Below, in pieces: positions 45,166 to 53,652 of a DNA stretch of 64,000 nucleotides. A program made the position numbers and the translations under genes. Origin of the DNA: Agrobacterium tumefaciens. GTDB taxonomy: Bacteria > Pseudomonadota > Alphaproteobacteria > Rhizobiales > Rhizobiaceae. The notes beneath the pieces are model-generated. The model ran no database searches and had not been told where the DNA came from. It saw only the letters and a program-made list of their open reading frames with translations. The stretch is from NCBI GenBank assembly GCA_025560025.1, contig CP048486.1, forward strand, positions 2,050,001-2,114,000, read 5' to 3'. Each line of letters starts with the position of its first letter. Within the stretch, counting starts at the first letter, position 1.

Positions 45166-46455
45166 ATGACCGATACCTCCAAGATCAAAACAGGCCTTTC
45201 CCGCCGCGGCCTTCTCAAGGCCGGTGCGGCGGCGACGGGTGCGGCGATCGGCTCCGGCCTCATCACCGGCTTCCCGACCATCTGGGCGCAGAACCCGATC
45301 ACCATCCGCCAGTTCGGCACCGGCGTGTCGAACCTCAATGCCATTGCCGAAAAGTGCAAGGCCGATCTCGGTATCACGCTCGAAATGACGGCGACGGATT
45401 CCGACGCTGCCGCCCAGCGTGCGGTGACCCAGCCGAATTCCTATGACATCGCCGACATCGAATACTGGATCCTGAAGAAGGTCTATCCGGCGGGCGTCAT
45501 CCAGCCGATGGAAATCAAGAAGCTGAAATATTACGACAAGATCGTGCCGCTGTTCAAAAACGGCAAGCTGAAGCCGGACAGCGTCGTGGCGCAGGGCACG
45601 GCCCCGCACACGGTCGGTTTCGTCGAAAAGCCCGGCGACAAGAAGTTCGCCAAGGGCGAGACCGATTATTTCACCATGGTCCCGACCATCTACAATGCCG
45701 ATACGCTTGGCATCCGCCCCGATCTCGTCGGCCGCGATATCTCCAGCTGGGCCGATATCATGGACCCGAAGTTCAAGGGCAAGACCTCGATCCTCAACAT
45801 TCCCTCCATCGGCATCATGGATGCGGCGATGATCATGGAAGCCCTGGGCAACATCAAATATGCCGACAAGGGCAACATGACCAAGGAAGAGATCGACAAG
45901 ACAATCGACTTCCTCATCAAGGCGAAAAAAGACGGCCAGTTCCGCGCCTTCTGGAAGAGCTTCGATGAAAGCGTCAACCTCATGGCCTCGGGTGAAGTCA
46001 TCATCCAGTCCATGTGGTCGCCGGCCGTCGCCGCCGTTCGCTCCAAGGGCATCGCCTGCAAATATCAGCCGCTGAAGGAAGGTTATCGCTCCTGGGGTGG
46101 CGGTCTTGGCCTTGCCAAGCACCTCTCCGGCGCCAAGCTCGATGCGGCTTACGAATATATCAACTGGTACACCTCCGGCTGGGTCGGCGCTTACCTCAAC
46201 CGCCAGGGCTACTACTCTGCCGCCATGGAAACGGCGAAGGAACATATGTCCGCCGACGAGTGGGGTTACTGGGTCGAAGGCAAGCCGGCGCAGGGCGATA
46301 TCATCGCGCCCGACGGCAAGGTCATGGAAAAGGCCGGTGCGGTGCGCGATGGCGGCTCCTTCGAGGAGCGCATGGGCAAGGTCGCATGCTGGAACTCCGT
46401 CATGGACGAGGACCGCTACATGGTTCGTCGCTGGAACGAATTCATCGCGGCCTGA
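45166..46455 (+). CDS. ABC transporter substrate-binding protein (Tat-exported)
   Basis: A 429-residue binding protein with the twin-arginine leader SRRGLLKAGAAATGAAIG and cleavage near IWA. The mature part contains DIADIEYWILKKVYPAGVIQ and SWADIMDPKFKGKTSILN, typical of PotD-like proteins. Long for the family (usually about 350). It lies 30 bases after the ATPase and 227 bases before the permease, with an inverted repeat in the gap. Confidence 0.91.
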   Translation: MTDTSKIKTGLSRRGLLKAGAAATGAAIGSGLITGFPTIWAQNPITIRQFGTGVSNLNAIAEKCKADLGITLEMTATDSDAAAQRAVTQPNSYDIADIEYWILKKVYPAGVIQPMEIKKLKYYDKIVPLFKNGKLKPDSVVAQGTAPHTVGFVEKPGDKKFAKGETDYFTMVPTIYNADTLGIRPDLVGRDISSWADIMDPKFKGKTSILNIPSIGIMDAAMIMEALGNIKYADKGNMTKEEIDKTIDFLIKAKKDGQFRAFWKSFDESVNLMASGEVIIQSMWSPAVAAVRSKGIACKYQPLKEGYRSWGGGLGLAKHLSGAKLDAAYEYINWYTSGWVGAYLNRQGYYSAAMETAKEHMSADEWGYWVEGKPAQGDIIAPDGKVMEKAGAVRDGGSFEERMGKVACWNSVMDEDRYMVRRWNEFIAA

Positions 46456-46520
46456 TGTTTTTGAAGGATGAAGCCGGCGGTGAAGGCCGCCGGTCAGTCA
46501 CATAGGCGTCGAAAACCCTC

Positions 46521-46602
46521 CGCCGTCATCCTCGGGCTTGACCCGAGGATCCACAATCTGGCGCGGCCATGGATCCTCGGGTCAAGCCCGAGGATGACGG
46601 CG
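46521..46602. repeat. 33-bp perfect inverted repeat with nested palindromes
   Basis: The left arm 46521-46553 (CGCCGTCATCCTCGGG through GAGGATCCA) is the exact reverse complement of the right arm 46570-46602, with a 16-base loop. Each arm itself folds: CCTCGGG-cttga-CCCGAGG on the left and CCTCGGG-tcaag-CCCGAGG on the right. Related palindromes are scattered in many alphaproteobacterial genomes. Between binding-protein and permease genes it could stabilise or attenuate the operon transcript. Confidence 0.85.
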
Positions 46603-46682
46603 AGAGTGTAGAGGCCTTTGTCAACATGCTCGCTGGCGACATCGCCGCCGGTGCATCTCCAAATCCAGCGAAAGGCTCCACC

Positions 46683-47594
46683 ATGGTGACGGTCAGACTT
46701 ATCGGCGTCAGCGAAAAAAAGGACAGGCCGCCCCGCAGCTTCGCCCTGCCGCAAAAGCTCGTATCCTATGTGCAGGCCGCACCGCTTTTGCTGATCCTCG
46801 GCTTTTTCCTGGCTCTGCCGATCCTCATGATCGCCGTCGTCAGCTTCTGGGACTATGACTTCGCCCAGATGTATCCCGATTTCGTGACCTTCAACTATCT
46901 GGAAACGCTGGGCTCGTGGGTCACCTGGCAGACCTATCTCAACACGCTGAAATATGCCGCCATCGTCTGGGCCATCACGCTGTTCTGCGGTTTCTGGGTC
47001 GCCTATTTCCTGGCTTTTCACATTCGCACCACCACCATGCAGATGGTGCTCTTCCTCATCTGCACCGTGCCGTTCCTGACATCGAACATCATCCGCATGA
47101 TCTCCTGGATACCCGTTCTCGGGCGCAACGGGCTGGTCAACAGCACGCTGGTCAGCGCCGGCATCGTGCCCGCGCCGATTGAGTGGCTGCTTTATTCGGA
47201 TTTCGCCGTGGTGCTGGCCATGGTGCATCTTTATACGCTGTTCATGGTCACGCCGATCTTCAATACGCTGATGCGCATCGACAAATCGCTGATCGAGGCG
47301 GCGCGTGACGCCGGTGCAACGGGCTGGCAGACACTCTGGAACGTCATCATTCCCCTTGCAAAACCCGGCATGGCCATCGGCAGCATCTTTGTCGTGACGC
47401 TGGTGATGGCGGATTTCTCGACAGTTCAGGTCATGTCCGGCGGGCAAAGCGCTTCCGTGGCGCTGATGATGAAGAACCAGATGTCGCTGCTGCAATATCC
47501 GGCGGCCGCCGCAAACGCCGTCATTCTGCTCATTCTCGTTCTGCTGATGGTCGCGGGCATCCTGCGCATCGTTGATATCCGCAAGGAGCTCTAA
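46683..47594 (+). CDS. ABC transporter permease, PotB-like
   Basis: A 303-residue permease with about six membrane segments (first AAPLLLILGFFLALPILMI) and the EAA loop DKSLIEAARDAGATGWQTLW. ATG at 46683 with AAAGG seven bases upstream. The frame is open back into the inverted repeat, where it spells MDPRVKPEDDG, a well-known spurious peptide of this repeat, so the longer start is rejected. Confidence 0.92.
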   Translation: MVTVRLIGVSEKKDRPPRSFALPQKLVSYVQAAPLLLILGFFLALPILMIAVVSFWDYDFAQMYPDFVTFNYLETLGSWVTWQTYLNTLKYAAIVWAITLFCGFWVAYFLAFHIRTTTMQMVLFLICTVPFLTSNIIRMISWIPVLGRNGLVNSTLVSAGIVPAPIEWLLYSDFAVVLAMVHLYTLFMVTPIFNTLMRIDKSLIEAARDAGATGWQTLWNVIIPLAKPGMAIGSIFVVTLVMADFSTVQVMSGGQSASVALMMKNQMSLLQYPAAAANAVILLILVLLMVAGILRIVDIRKEL

Positions 47595-47598
47595 TCCC

Positions 47599-48417
47599 AT
47601 GCATCAGGAAAAACGCGGCCGCGAATTCTACATCCTCGCTTTCTTTTTCGCCCTTTTCGTGCTGTTCCTTTACGGCCCGCTGTCGGCCATCCTCATCCTC
47701 GCTTTTCAGGGACCGAATGGCGGCCTGACTTTTCCGCTGAATGGCGTTTCGCTGCACTGGTTCGGTAATCTCTTCGAACAGCAGGCGGTGGGCGATTTCG
47801 GCGGCTCGTTCCGCCGCTCCTTCGGGCTTGGCCTGATGGTCATGATCGTCACCGTTTTCGTATCGCTTCTGGCGGGCCTTGCCTTCCGACGAAAATTCAT
47901 CGGCGCGACACCGCTTTTTTATCTCTCCGTTGCCAGCCTGGTGGTTCCGTCAATCATCATTTCGCTTGGCATTGGTGTTCTTTTCCAACAGCTTGGGCTG
48001 GAGCCTTCATGGTATACATCAGCTTTTGGCGCGCATCTCACCTGGACGCTGCCATTTGGCGTGCTCATCATGCTGGCCGTGTTCAACCGCTTCTCGCCAT
48101 CCTATGAGGAGGCAGCCCGTGACCTTGGCGCGTCCTCCTGGCAAACATTTGCCCATGTGGTGCTGCCGATGATCGCGCCGAGCCTGATCGGCGTCGGCCT
48201 GTTCGGCTTCACGCTTTCCTATGACGAATTCGCCCGCACGCTGATGACGGCGGGAACCTACAACACCCTGCCGCTGGAAATCTACGGCATGACCACCAAT
48301 GTCACGACGCCGGTGCTTTATGCGCTCGGAGCCGTAACGACCCTGTTCTCCTTCCTGGTGATCGCAGGCACGCTCGGCCTGATCGTTACCTTGAACCGCC
48401 GCCATTCACGCGGATAA
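47599..48417 (+). CDS. ABC transporter permease, PotC-like
   Basis: A 272-residue permease starting MHQEKRGREFYILAFFF, with an AAGGAG site about ten bases upstream inside the end of the previous gene. The EAA loop is SYEEAARDLGASSWQTF. Only four bases separate it from the previous stop, so the two permeases are co-translated. Confidence 0.92.
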   Translation: MHQEKRGREFYILAFFFALFVLFLYGPLSAILILAFQGPNGGLTFPLNGVSLHWFGNLFEQQAVGDFGGSFRRSFGLGLMVMIVTVFVSLLAGLAFRRKFIGATPLFYLSVASLVVPSIIISLGIGVLFQQLGLEPSWYTSAFGAHLTWTLPFGVLIMLAVFNRFSPSYEEAARDLGASSWQTFAHVVLPMIAPSLIGVGLFGFTLSYDEFARTLMTAGTYNTLPLEIYGMTTNVTTPVLYALGAVTTLFSFLVIAGTLGLIVTLNRRHSRG

Positions 48418-48428
48418 AGAAACGTACC

Positions 48429-49238
48429 ATGCGCATCCTCATCATCAATCCGAATACGACGCATTCCATGACTGAGACGATCGCCGATGCGGCGATCCGT
48501 GTATCCAACCCCGAAACGGAAATTCTGGCCGTCACCTCATCCATGGGGCCTGTCTCCATAGAAGGATATTACGACGAGGTTTTCGCCGTGCCCGGCCTGC
48601 TGCTGGAGCTTGCCAGGGCGCCGGCGCTCGGTGCGGATGCTGCTATCATCGCCTGTTTCGATGATACCGGGCTCGATGCGGCACGGGCGCTCGCCGATAT
48701 ACCGGTTATCGGTATCTGCGAGGCCGCGGTTTCCGCCACCGCCTTCATCGCGCAGAAGTTCACCATCGTCACGACGATGGAGCGGTCACGGCTGCCGCTC
48801 GAACATCTCGTCCATCGCTACGGCATGTCTTCCCGTTGCAATGTGCGTGCCGCCGATATTCCCGTCCTGTCGCTGGAAGAGTCCGGTTCAAATGCCCGCG
48901 AGAGGTTGCGCGAAGAGATTTCGCTGGCGCTGAAGAATGACGGGGCGGAGGCGATCGTGCTCGGCTGTGCCGGCATGGCGGACCTTACCGCCGAACTGCG
49001 CAGCGAATTCGGCGTGCCCGTCATCGATGGCGTCGCCGCCGCCGTCAAGCAGGCCGAAGCGCTGGTGGCCATGGGTCTTTCGACGGCCAAACGCGGCGCT
49101 TATGCCACGCCGGTCGTCAAGCCCTATCGCGGATTGCTGGAAACATTCCAGCCGGACCGCATCGTGGCTTCCTCAGGCGGCCATGGAGAGCGTCACGGTT
49201 TGGAACTCTCCGACCATAAAACAACGAAGGCGAGCTGA
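48429..49238 (+). CDS. Asp/Glu/hydantoin racemase family protein (second)
   Basis: A 269-residue racemase. Catalytic Cys are in IIACFDD (about residue 76) and LGCAGM (about residue 180). The N-terminus MRILIINPNTTHSMTETI is typical of hydantoin racemases, closer to that subgroup than the homologue at 10846-11613. It follows the last permease by 11 bases and ends the operon. Its 3' end overlaps the convergent gene by 46 bases. It probably inverts an imported hydantoin or N-carbamoyl-type compound. Confidence 0.91.
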   Translation: MRILIINPNTTHSMTETIADAAIRVSNPETEILAVTSSMGPVSIEGYYDEVFAVPGLLLELARAPALGADAAIIACFDDTGLDAARALADIPVIGICEAAVSATAFIAQKFTIVTTMERSRLPLEHLVHRYGMSSRCNVRAADIPVLSLEESGSNARERLREEISLALKNDGAEAIVLGCAGMADLTAELRSEFGVPVIDGVAAAVKQAEALVAMGLSTAKRGAYATPVVKPYRGLLETFQPDRIVASSGGHGERHGLELSDHKTTKAS

Positions 49239-50023
49239 TAGGCGAGATCACGTCGCACATTTTGCAGCGTCGGATCGCTCAGGATTATTCTGGAGCCGTC
49301 TCTCTGCAGGAAATTCAGTCGCTCCGCCTTGGCCAGCAGCGCCGTGACGTGGGCACGGCTGATCCCGTAGGCGCGAGCGGCCGCCTTGCGGGAAAATTCG
49401 CATCCCGTGTCATCAGATCCGATTGCTGTCGCCGCCGACAGCAAATCCAGCAGCAAGGGAAATCCCGGCGCATGCCCCAGGAATATCCGCATTTCCTCCG
49501 ACAGCGGATGCAATTCCAGGGGATGCCTCAAAAGCCAGTTCATGCCATCCAGAAGGGTGCTTACGCCGTCCGCCGTTTTCTCGGACGTCACCATCCCCGG
49601 ATGGGCGCGCCATGGCGAGGCCGCAGCCAGATAGGCCGCTGCCAGCGTCTGCACCGCGTCAACCAGCCAGCCATTCAATGACCATGGGCGTTCACGCCTG
49701 TCGCTGCACGGCGGAAGCCGCTGTGCGGTGCCCTCCAGTTCCAGCCAGTCTATCAGCGCGCGTGTCCTGCGGCTGGATGCCCAGCCACTCGGAACGACGG
49801 TCGCCTGAACTGCGGCCAGTGTGAACTGCCCTTCATGGACCGAACCCGGACCGAGAGCGCAGATGACGGTCGCGAATGCGCCGAAATCACCGATGGCGCG
49901 GACGAGGCGTTGTTCCCGTTTAAACACGATCGATATCTGCGCACAGAGGCAGTTTACCGCTTCATCGAAAGCCTCATCGTTCAAAATCCGGTTCGCAAGT
50001 GGGGTCAGCCTCTCGAGAAGCAT
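49193..50023 (-). CDS. Winged-helix-like protein, possible regulator
   Basis: A 276-residue protein without a named family that I recognise. The C-terminal quarter looks like a helix-turn-helix (SRKAAARAYGISRAHVTALL) followed by a wing (FLQRDGSRIILSD). The N-terminal part is helical with no signal or membrane segment. It converges on the racemase gene. It could regulate that operon or the coiled-coil set to its right. Start ATG at 50023 has only a weak site. Confidence 0.7.
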   Translation of the reverse strand: MLLERLTPLANRILNDEAFDEAVNCLCAQISIVFKREQRLVRAIGDFGAFATVICALGPGSVHEGQFTLAAVQATVVPSGWASSRRTRALIDWLELEGTAQRLPPCSDRRERPWSLNGWLVDAVQTLAAAYLAAASPWRAHPGMVTSEKTADGVSTLLDGMNWLLRHPLELHPLSEEMRIFLGHAPGFPLLLDLLSAATAIGSDDTGCEFSRKAAARAYGISRAHVTALLAKAERLNFLQRDGSRIILSDPTLQNVRRDLAYQLAFVVLWSESSKP

Positions 50024-50600
50024 GTCCGGCGGCGGCCGAACGGAATTCCCCGCCGGGAGCGGTTTCGAAACGTGCGAAATCTCTCTTCGAGATGCCTTTC
50101 CCCCTTGGGCTTCTAGGTCGTCACTACTTTTTGGCGAAATTCAAGGCGTGGGTTTCATGAGCCGGCTGCGCCCGTTCGCTAAGCGCAAGACAGCCGAAAA
50201 TTCGCGGACGTGGAGATAGGTGCAATTTGTTGCACTCCCCCACTGTCCCATTGGGGGCTATTAAAAAATACTCTCATAAATTGAATGTTAAAGGGCGCGT
50301 TAAAATATGTGCTCTTTTGAGACGGTTTATGACTGTGACACGAACGATAACGTTAATACCTGTTTTTATTGCATAATTTTATACGACTTCGAACGCTTCC
50401 CATATCGCCGGATATTCTGAAATACAATCTTTGATGGTTGTTTTTTGGGGCTTGACGACGTTGCAAGGGATGCAGCCGAAGGTCGCCGACTTCCGAATGT
50501 TTCTACCCTGCCTATGGCGCGGTCGGCAGCGATGCCGGGCGGCCGCCGGCTTTGCAATGCCTTTTTATCCACCCCCAATTCTCCAAAGGAGGATGAGATA
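50024..50600. promoter_or_regulatory. Long intergenic region upstream of coiled-coil gene set
   Basis: 577 bases with no supported gene. From about 50255 to 50430 the composition turns strongly AT-rich, unlike the surrounding GC-rich DNA, with stretches such as TTTTATTGCATAATTTTA. That is the likely promoter zone for the gene at 50601. The self-complementary ATAACGTTAAT lies within it. A short frame at 50445-50600 is in phase with the downstream gene but has no ribosome site and no family character. Confidence 0.5.
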
Positions 50601-51500
50601 ATGCAACTTCGACATGTTATTTTTGCCGGTCTCGCCGCGATTGCGACGCAGTTCGATCTGCCGGCAATGCGCTATACGGCGCCTGCCGATGCGGCCACCC
50701 TGTCTGCCGAGCAGGTGGCCGCCTTTCAGTCGAAACTGGAGCAGGCGGAAGCAGGCCGCGAACTGCTCGGCCGCCGATCCGTGTGCCTGATGGAGCATCT
50801 GACGGCGCAGCAGCAGCTCAGCGCCGACCGCGAAAAAGCGCTGGGGCAGGCCAAATACCTGCAGATCGAGCTGGAACGGCAGGTGGTGCAGTCCGAAACC
50901 AGCGTGAAGGGCTACGAGGATCTCGTGCGGTCCGAGAGCGAGAATGTCAGGGCGCGTCAGGCCACCTTCGAAAAAGCCCGAAGGGAAAGGGACGAACAGG
51001 CCAAGCGAGTAAGAATATGCAGCGGGGTCCTCTTCTTCCTGCCGGGCATTTGCCAGGCCGGTGACGCCGCGGTGAAGGCGTTTGGCTGGATGAACGACGC
51101 GGAGAGGGAATACCGCATCGCGCTGCCGCGGCTGGACAATGCCCGGTCGGCTCTCGACGGCGTTCGCAACCAGCTCGAAAACAATCGCCGCCAGCTTGAG
51201 GCGGCAAAGCAGGGCCACGCGGAAAACGAGAATGCGGTGAAAACGCTGGAAGAGCAGATCACCAGGCTCAAGGCAGCGATTTCCACCATCAACGTCAAGG
51301 TTCAGGACTTCAACATTCAGGTCGGCAACTTCACCAACGCTCTCAAGGAAGCGAGCGAGGTCAATCCTGACGACGCGAAAATACGTCAGGTCAACCGGCT
51401 GTCCGCCGAGATCGACGGCCTTACCAGCGACGTGCCGCAGTTCATTTCCTCGACCGAGGCCGGTCTGCCTGACGACGCGAAGAAACAGTGCGGATCGTGA
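50601..51500 (+). CDS. Secreted coiled-coil protein with central hydrophobic patch
   Basis: 299 residues, family not recognised. A short leader (MQLRHVIFAGLAAIATQF) suggests export, cleavage near ADA. Two long coiled-coil arms, about 75-137 and 165-245, flank a hydrophobic patch at 138-163 (CSGVLFFLPGICQAGDAAVK). Four Cys (62, 140, 151, 297) could form disulfides if periplasmic or secreted. AAAGGAGG eight bases before the ATG is a very strong ribosome site. The helical-hairpin layout is that of alpha-helical pore-forming toxin subunits, but this is only a resemblance in architecture. The next gene encodes a larger protein of the same layout. Confidence 0.8.
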   Translation: MQLRHVIFAGLAAIATQFDLPAMRYTAPADAATLSAEQVAAFQSKLEQAEAGRELLGRRSVCLMEHLTAQQQLSADREKALGQAKYLQIELERQVVQSETSVKGYEDLVRSESENVRARQATFEKARRERDEQAKRVRICSGVLFFLPGICQAGDAAVKAFGWMNDAEREYRIALPRLDNARSALDGVRNQLENNRRQLEAAKQGHAENENAVKTLEEQITRLKAAISTINVKVQDFNIQVGNFTNALKEASEVNPDDAKIRQVNRLSAEIDGLTSDVPQFISSTEAGLPDDAKKQCGS

Positions 51501-51551
51501 ACGATCAACCCCAATGACTCTCCATAACCACCCATCAACAGGAGCATGAAA

Positions 51552-53420
51552 ATGAACAATGTCGTCAATCTTGAAAGCCGGGTAACCAAATTGAACAGCG
51601 CGATCGACGCCGATGTCGAGGCGATCGTGTCGAAGCCGGAATTCGCCCTTCCCAAGGCGGATACGGCGCTCGTCCGGTATTATGTCGACAAGATCCAGGG
51701 AACCTACGATGTCGAGCGCGCCAAGCGCGACACCGACAATGCGATCGACCTGCTCTACATCGCCTATAACACCACGCCGCAGGAGGAAGGCAAAATTCGC
51801 GGCCGCATCAGCGCCATCATGGACAGCTTGATAAAGGCGCAGCAGAACAGTGAAATCACCATGAGACATGCGATGGATATTGCCAATCGCGTGCGCATTT
51901 CAGTTGACGATCTCTTCCCGGACTGGCTGGACGTCCGCGAGGGGAATGATCAAGCCGAGATCAAGGCTTTCGTCTCCAACGACTTGATCAAGCTTGCGAA
52001 AGATATCCGCGACAGGGCGCTGGAAGTGCGGGACGATCTGCTTGAGGTCGCCGCCACCTATGATGGCATCATCAAGGCGACGGCACAGATCACCGATGCG
52101 AGCGAAATGGTCTTGAGCAAGCGTCTCGAAGACAAGGCGACGATGGAGCGGGAAATCCGCGAGGCTGACGCGCGGCGTCAACAGCTGGAATCGCTTGTGA
52201 ACGATCTGAAGATGCAGGTTGCGGAGTTCGAAAAGAAGGCCCGTGAATATGAAAAGCGGGCCAATACCGCCGAGCAGCGTGCTTTCATCATGTCGATCGT
52301 CCGGGTTGGCGCACAGATGATTTCAAGCGCCATTCCCGCAATCGCCATGGCGGCGGGCGGCCCGGCCTCCATGCTGGCCTCATCGGTCGGCGGCGCGCTT
52401 TCGGGACAGTCCAGGGGTGGCCAGGATGCTGACGGGCAGGGGCAGGGCGGGGGTTCCCGCACACCCACAACCGGCGGAGACAAGACGGATGCCGCTGCCA
52501 CGCAAAGCAGGCTTTCCGAGCAGAAGGCCGAACTGCGCAAGAGCGAGGAAAAACGCGATACGTTGAAGACGGATATCAAATCGCTGGAAGACAGCAGGTC
52601 GGTACTGGCGAAGGATGCCGAGGGCACTGACCCGAAATCGAGCAAGGCCGTGGAACTTGCCGAGCTGGACAAACGTCTGACCGCCCGTGCGGCGGAACTG
52701 AAAGCGCAGGAGGAAAAGATCGCAAGTCAGCAGACCCTGATTTCCAGCCTGCAGGCTTCGCTCGACGCGCTCGACAAGGGGCTCGGCAAGCTCACCGACG
52801 AGCAGCAGCAACAGGCCGCAAGCCTGCGCGACATGCAGATGAAGATGATCGACAAGGCGGAAGCCTATGAGAACGAACGCCGCACCCAGGCCGCCGAGCT
52901 CATCAAGATCAACGCGCTGCTCAAGGGAAAGCAGGCCGAGGACGACAAGATCAAGCTTGCGGTCCAATCCCTCAATGTCAGCATTACGGCGCTGAAACGC
53001 ATGAAGGAAATCATTGAGGAAATCGCCTTCTTCTTCAAAAGCTTCGCCGACTTCATGCAGGCCGTGGCCGACGATGCCGCGCACCAGATCAAGGCGATCG
53101 ACAATGTGGCCGAGCTGGAGGTCATTCGCAAGAACCGCCTCGCCCAGCTCGTCCGCTCCGTCAACGAGTTCTTCGTCAGGCAGACCGGCCAATGGTATGC
53201 GGTCGCGAGCGTCAGTGAAAGGTTCAACCGCAGCTTTGCGGATGGATGGTCGAAGCTCAACAAGCTGCAGGGGAAATATCTCACCGGCACTGACCTGACG
53301 AACTATCTGGCGGAAGCTTCGGAAAAGGTCTCGGTCATTGTCGCCGAACGCGAGGCCGCGGCGGAAGCAAAAATCGCGTCGTTGCAAGCCTATCGTCAGG
53401 ATCTGAGCAAAACGGCCTGA
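51552..53420 (+). CDS. Large coiled-coil protein with central hydrophobic hairpin
   Basis: 622 residues, no cysteine, no signal peptide, family not recognised. Helical N-terminal domain 1-200; coiled coil 205-240; hydrophobic segment 244-284 (VRVGAQMISSAIPAIAMAAG) with small residues; a Gly/Ser-rich linker 285-312; coiled coil 320-480; then a mixed helical end with EIAFFFKSFADFMQ at about 490. AGGAG is seven bases from the ATG at 51552 and one base from an earlier ATG at 51546, so 51552 is chosen. The hydrophobic hairpin between long helices recalls the membrane-inserting element of ClyA/HBL-type pore formers. An alternative is a structural filament-like or membrane-scaffold protein. Confidence 0.82.
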   Translation: MNNVVNLESRVTKLNSAIDADVEAIVSKPEFALPKADTALVRYYVDKIQGTYDVERAKRDTDNAIDLLYIAYNTTPQEEGKIRGRISAIMDSLIKAQQNSEITMRHAMDIANRVRISVDDLFPDWLDVREGNDQAEIKAFVSNDLIKLAKDIRDRALEVRDDLLEVAATYDGIIKATAQITDASEMVLSKRLEDKATMEREIREADARRQQLESLVNDLKMQVAEFEKKAREYEKRANTAEQRAFIMSIVRVGAQMISSAIPAIAMAAGGPASMLASSVGGALSGQSRGGQDADGQGQGGGSRTPTTGGDKTDAAATQSRLSEQKAELRKSEEKRDTLKTDIKSLEDSRSVLAKDAEGTDPKSSKAVELAELDKRLTARAAELKAQEEKIASQQTLISSLQASLDALDKGLGKLTDEQQQQAASLRDMQMKMIDKAEAYENERRTQAAELIKINALLKGKQAEDDKIKLAVQSLNVSITALKRMKEIIEEIAFFFKSFADFMQAVADDAAHQIKAIDNVAELEVIRKNRLAQLVRSVNEFFVRQTGQWYAVASVSERFNRSFADGWSKLNKLQGKYLTGTDLTNYLAEASEKVSVIVAEREAAAEAKIASLQAYRQDLSKTA

Positions 53421-53517
53421 TGTTCATTGAACTGCTGCTCCCGTCCCGGCCAGACGGCGAGCATAGTCATGATCGCGGCTGCAGGTCGTCCCCGTTGGCC
53501 TCACGATCATGGGCAGT

Positions 53518-53545
53518 GTCCTGCCGGCGCAAGTGCCGGCAGGAC
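53518..53545 (+). other. Strong hairpin inside the coiled-coil gene set
   Basis: GTCCTGCCGGC and GCCGGCAGGAC form a perfect 11-bp stem with loop GCAAGT, in the 232-base gap between the coiled-coil gene and the peptidase gene. No T run follows, so it is more likely an RNA-processing or stability element, or an attenuator, than a simple terminator. Confidence 0.55.
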
Positions 53546-53652
53546 GGCCACCTCCACCGACAGCCTGACCACCCGATGCAACCCCGCAGACGGACATTCG
53601 GATTGCCATCAAAGGCAACGCTTGCACCGTCATTTTAGGAAGGAGAAATCAC

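Noticed and set aside
46569..46682. N-terminal extension MDPRVKPEDDG... of the permease at 46683
   Set aside because: It is the translation of the inverted repeat, and the true ATG at 46683 has a good ribosome site.
50565..53387. Long minus-strand frames opposite the coiled-coil genes
   Set aside because: The sense strand has strong ribosome sites, heptad patterns and sensible starts; the antisense frames have none.
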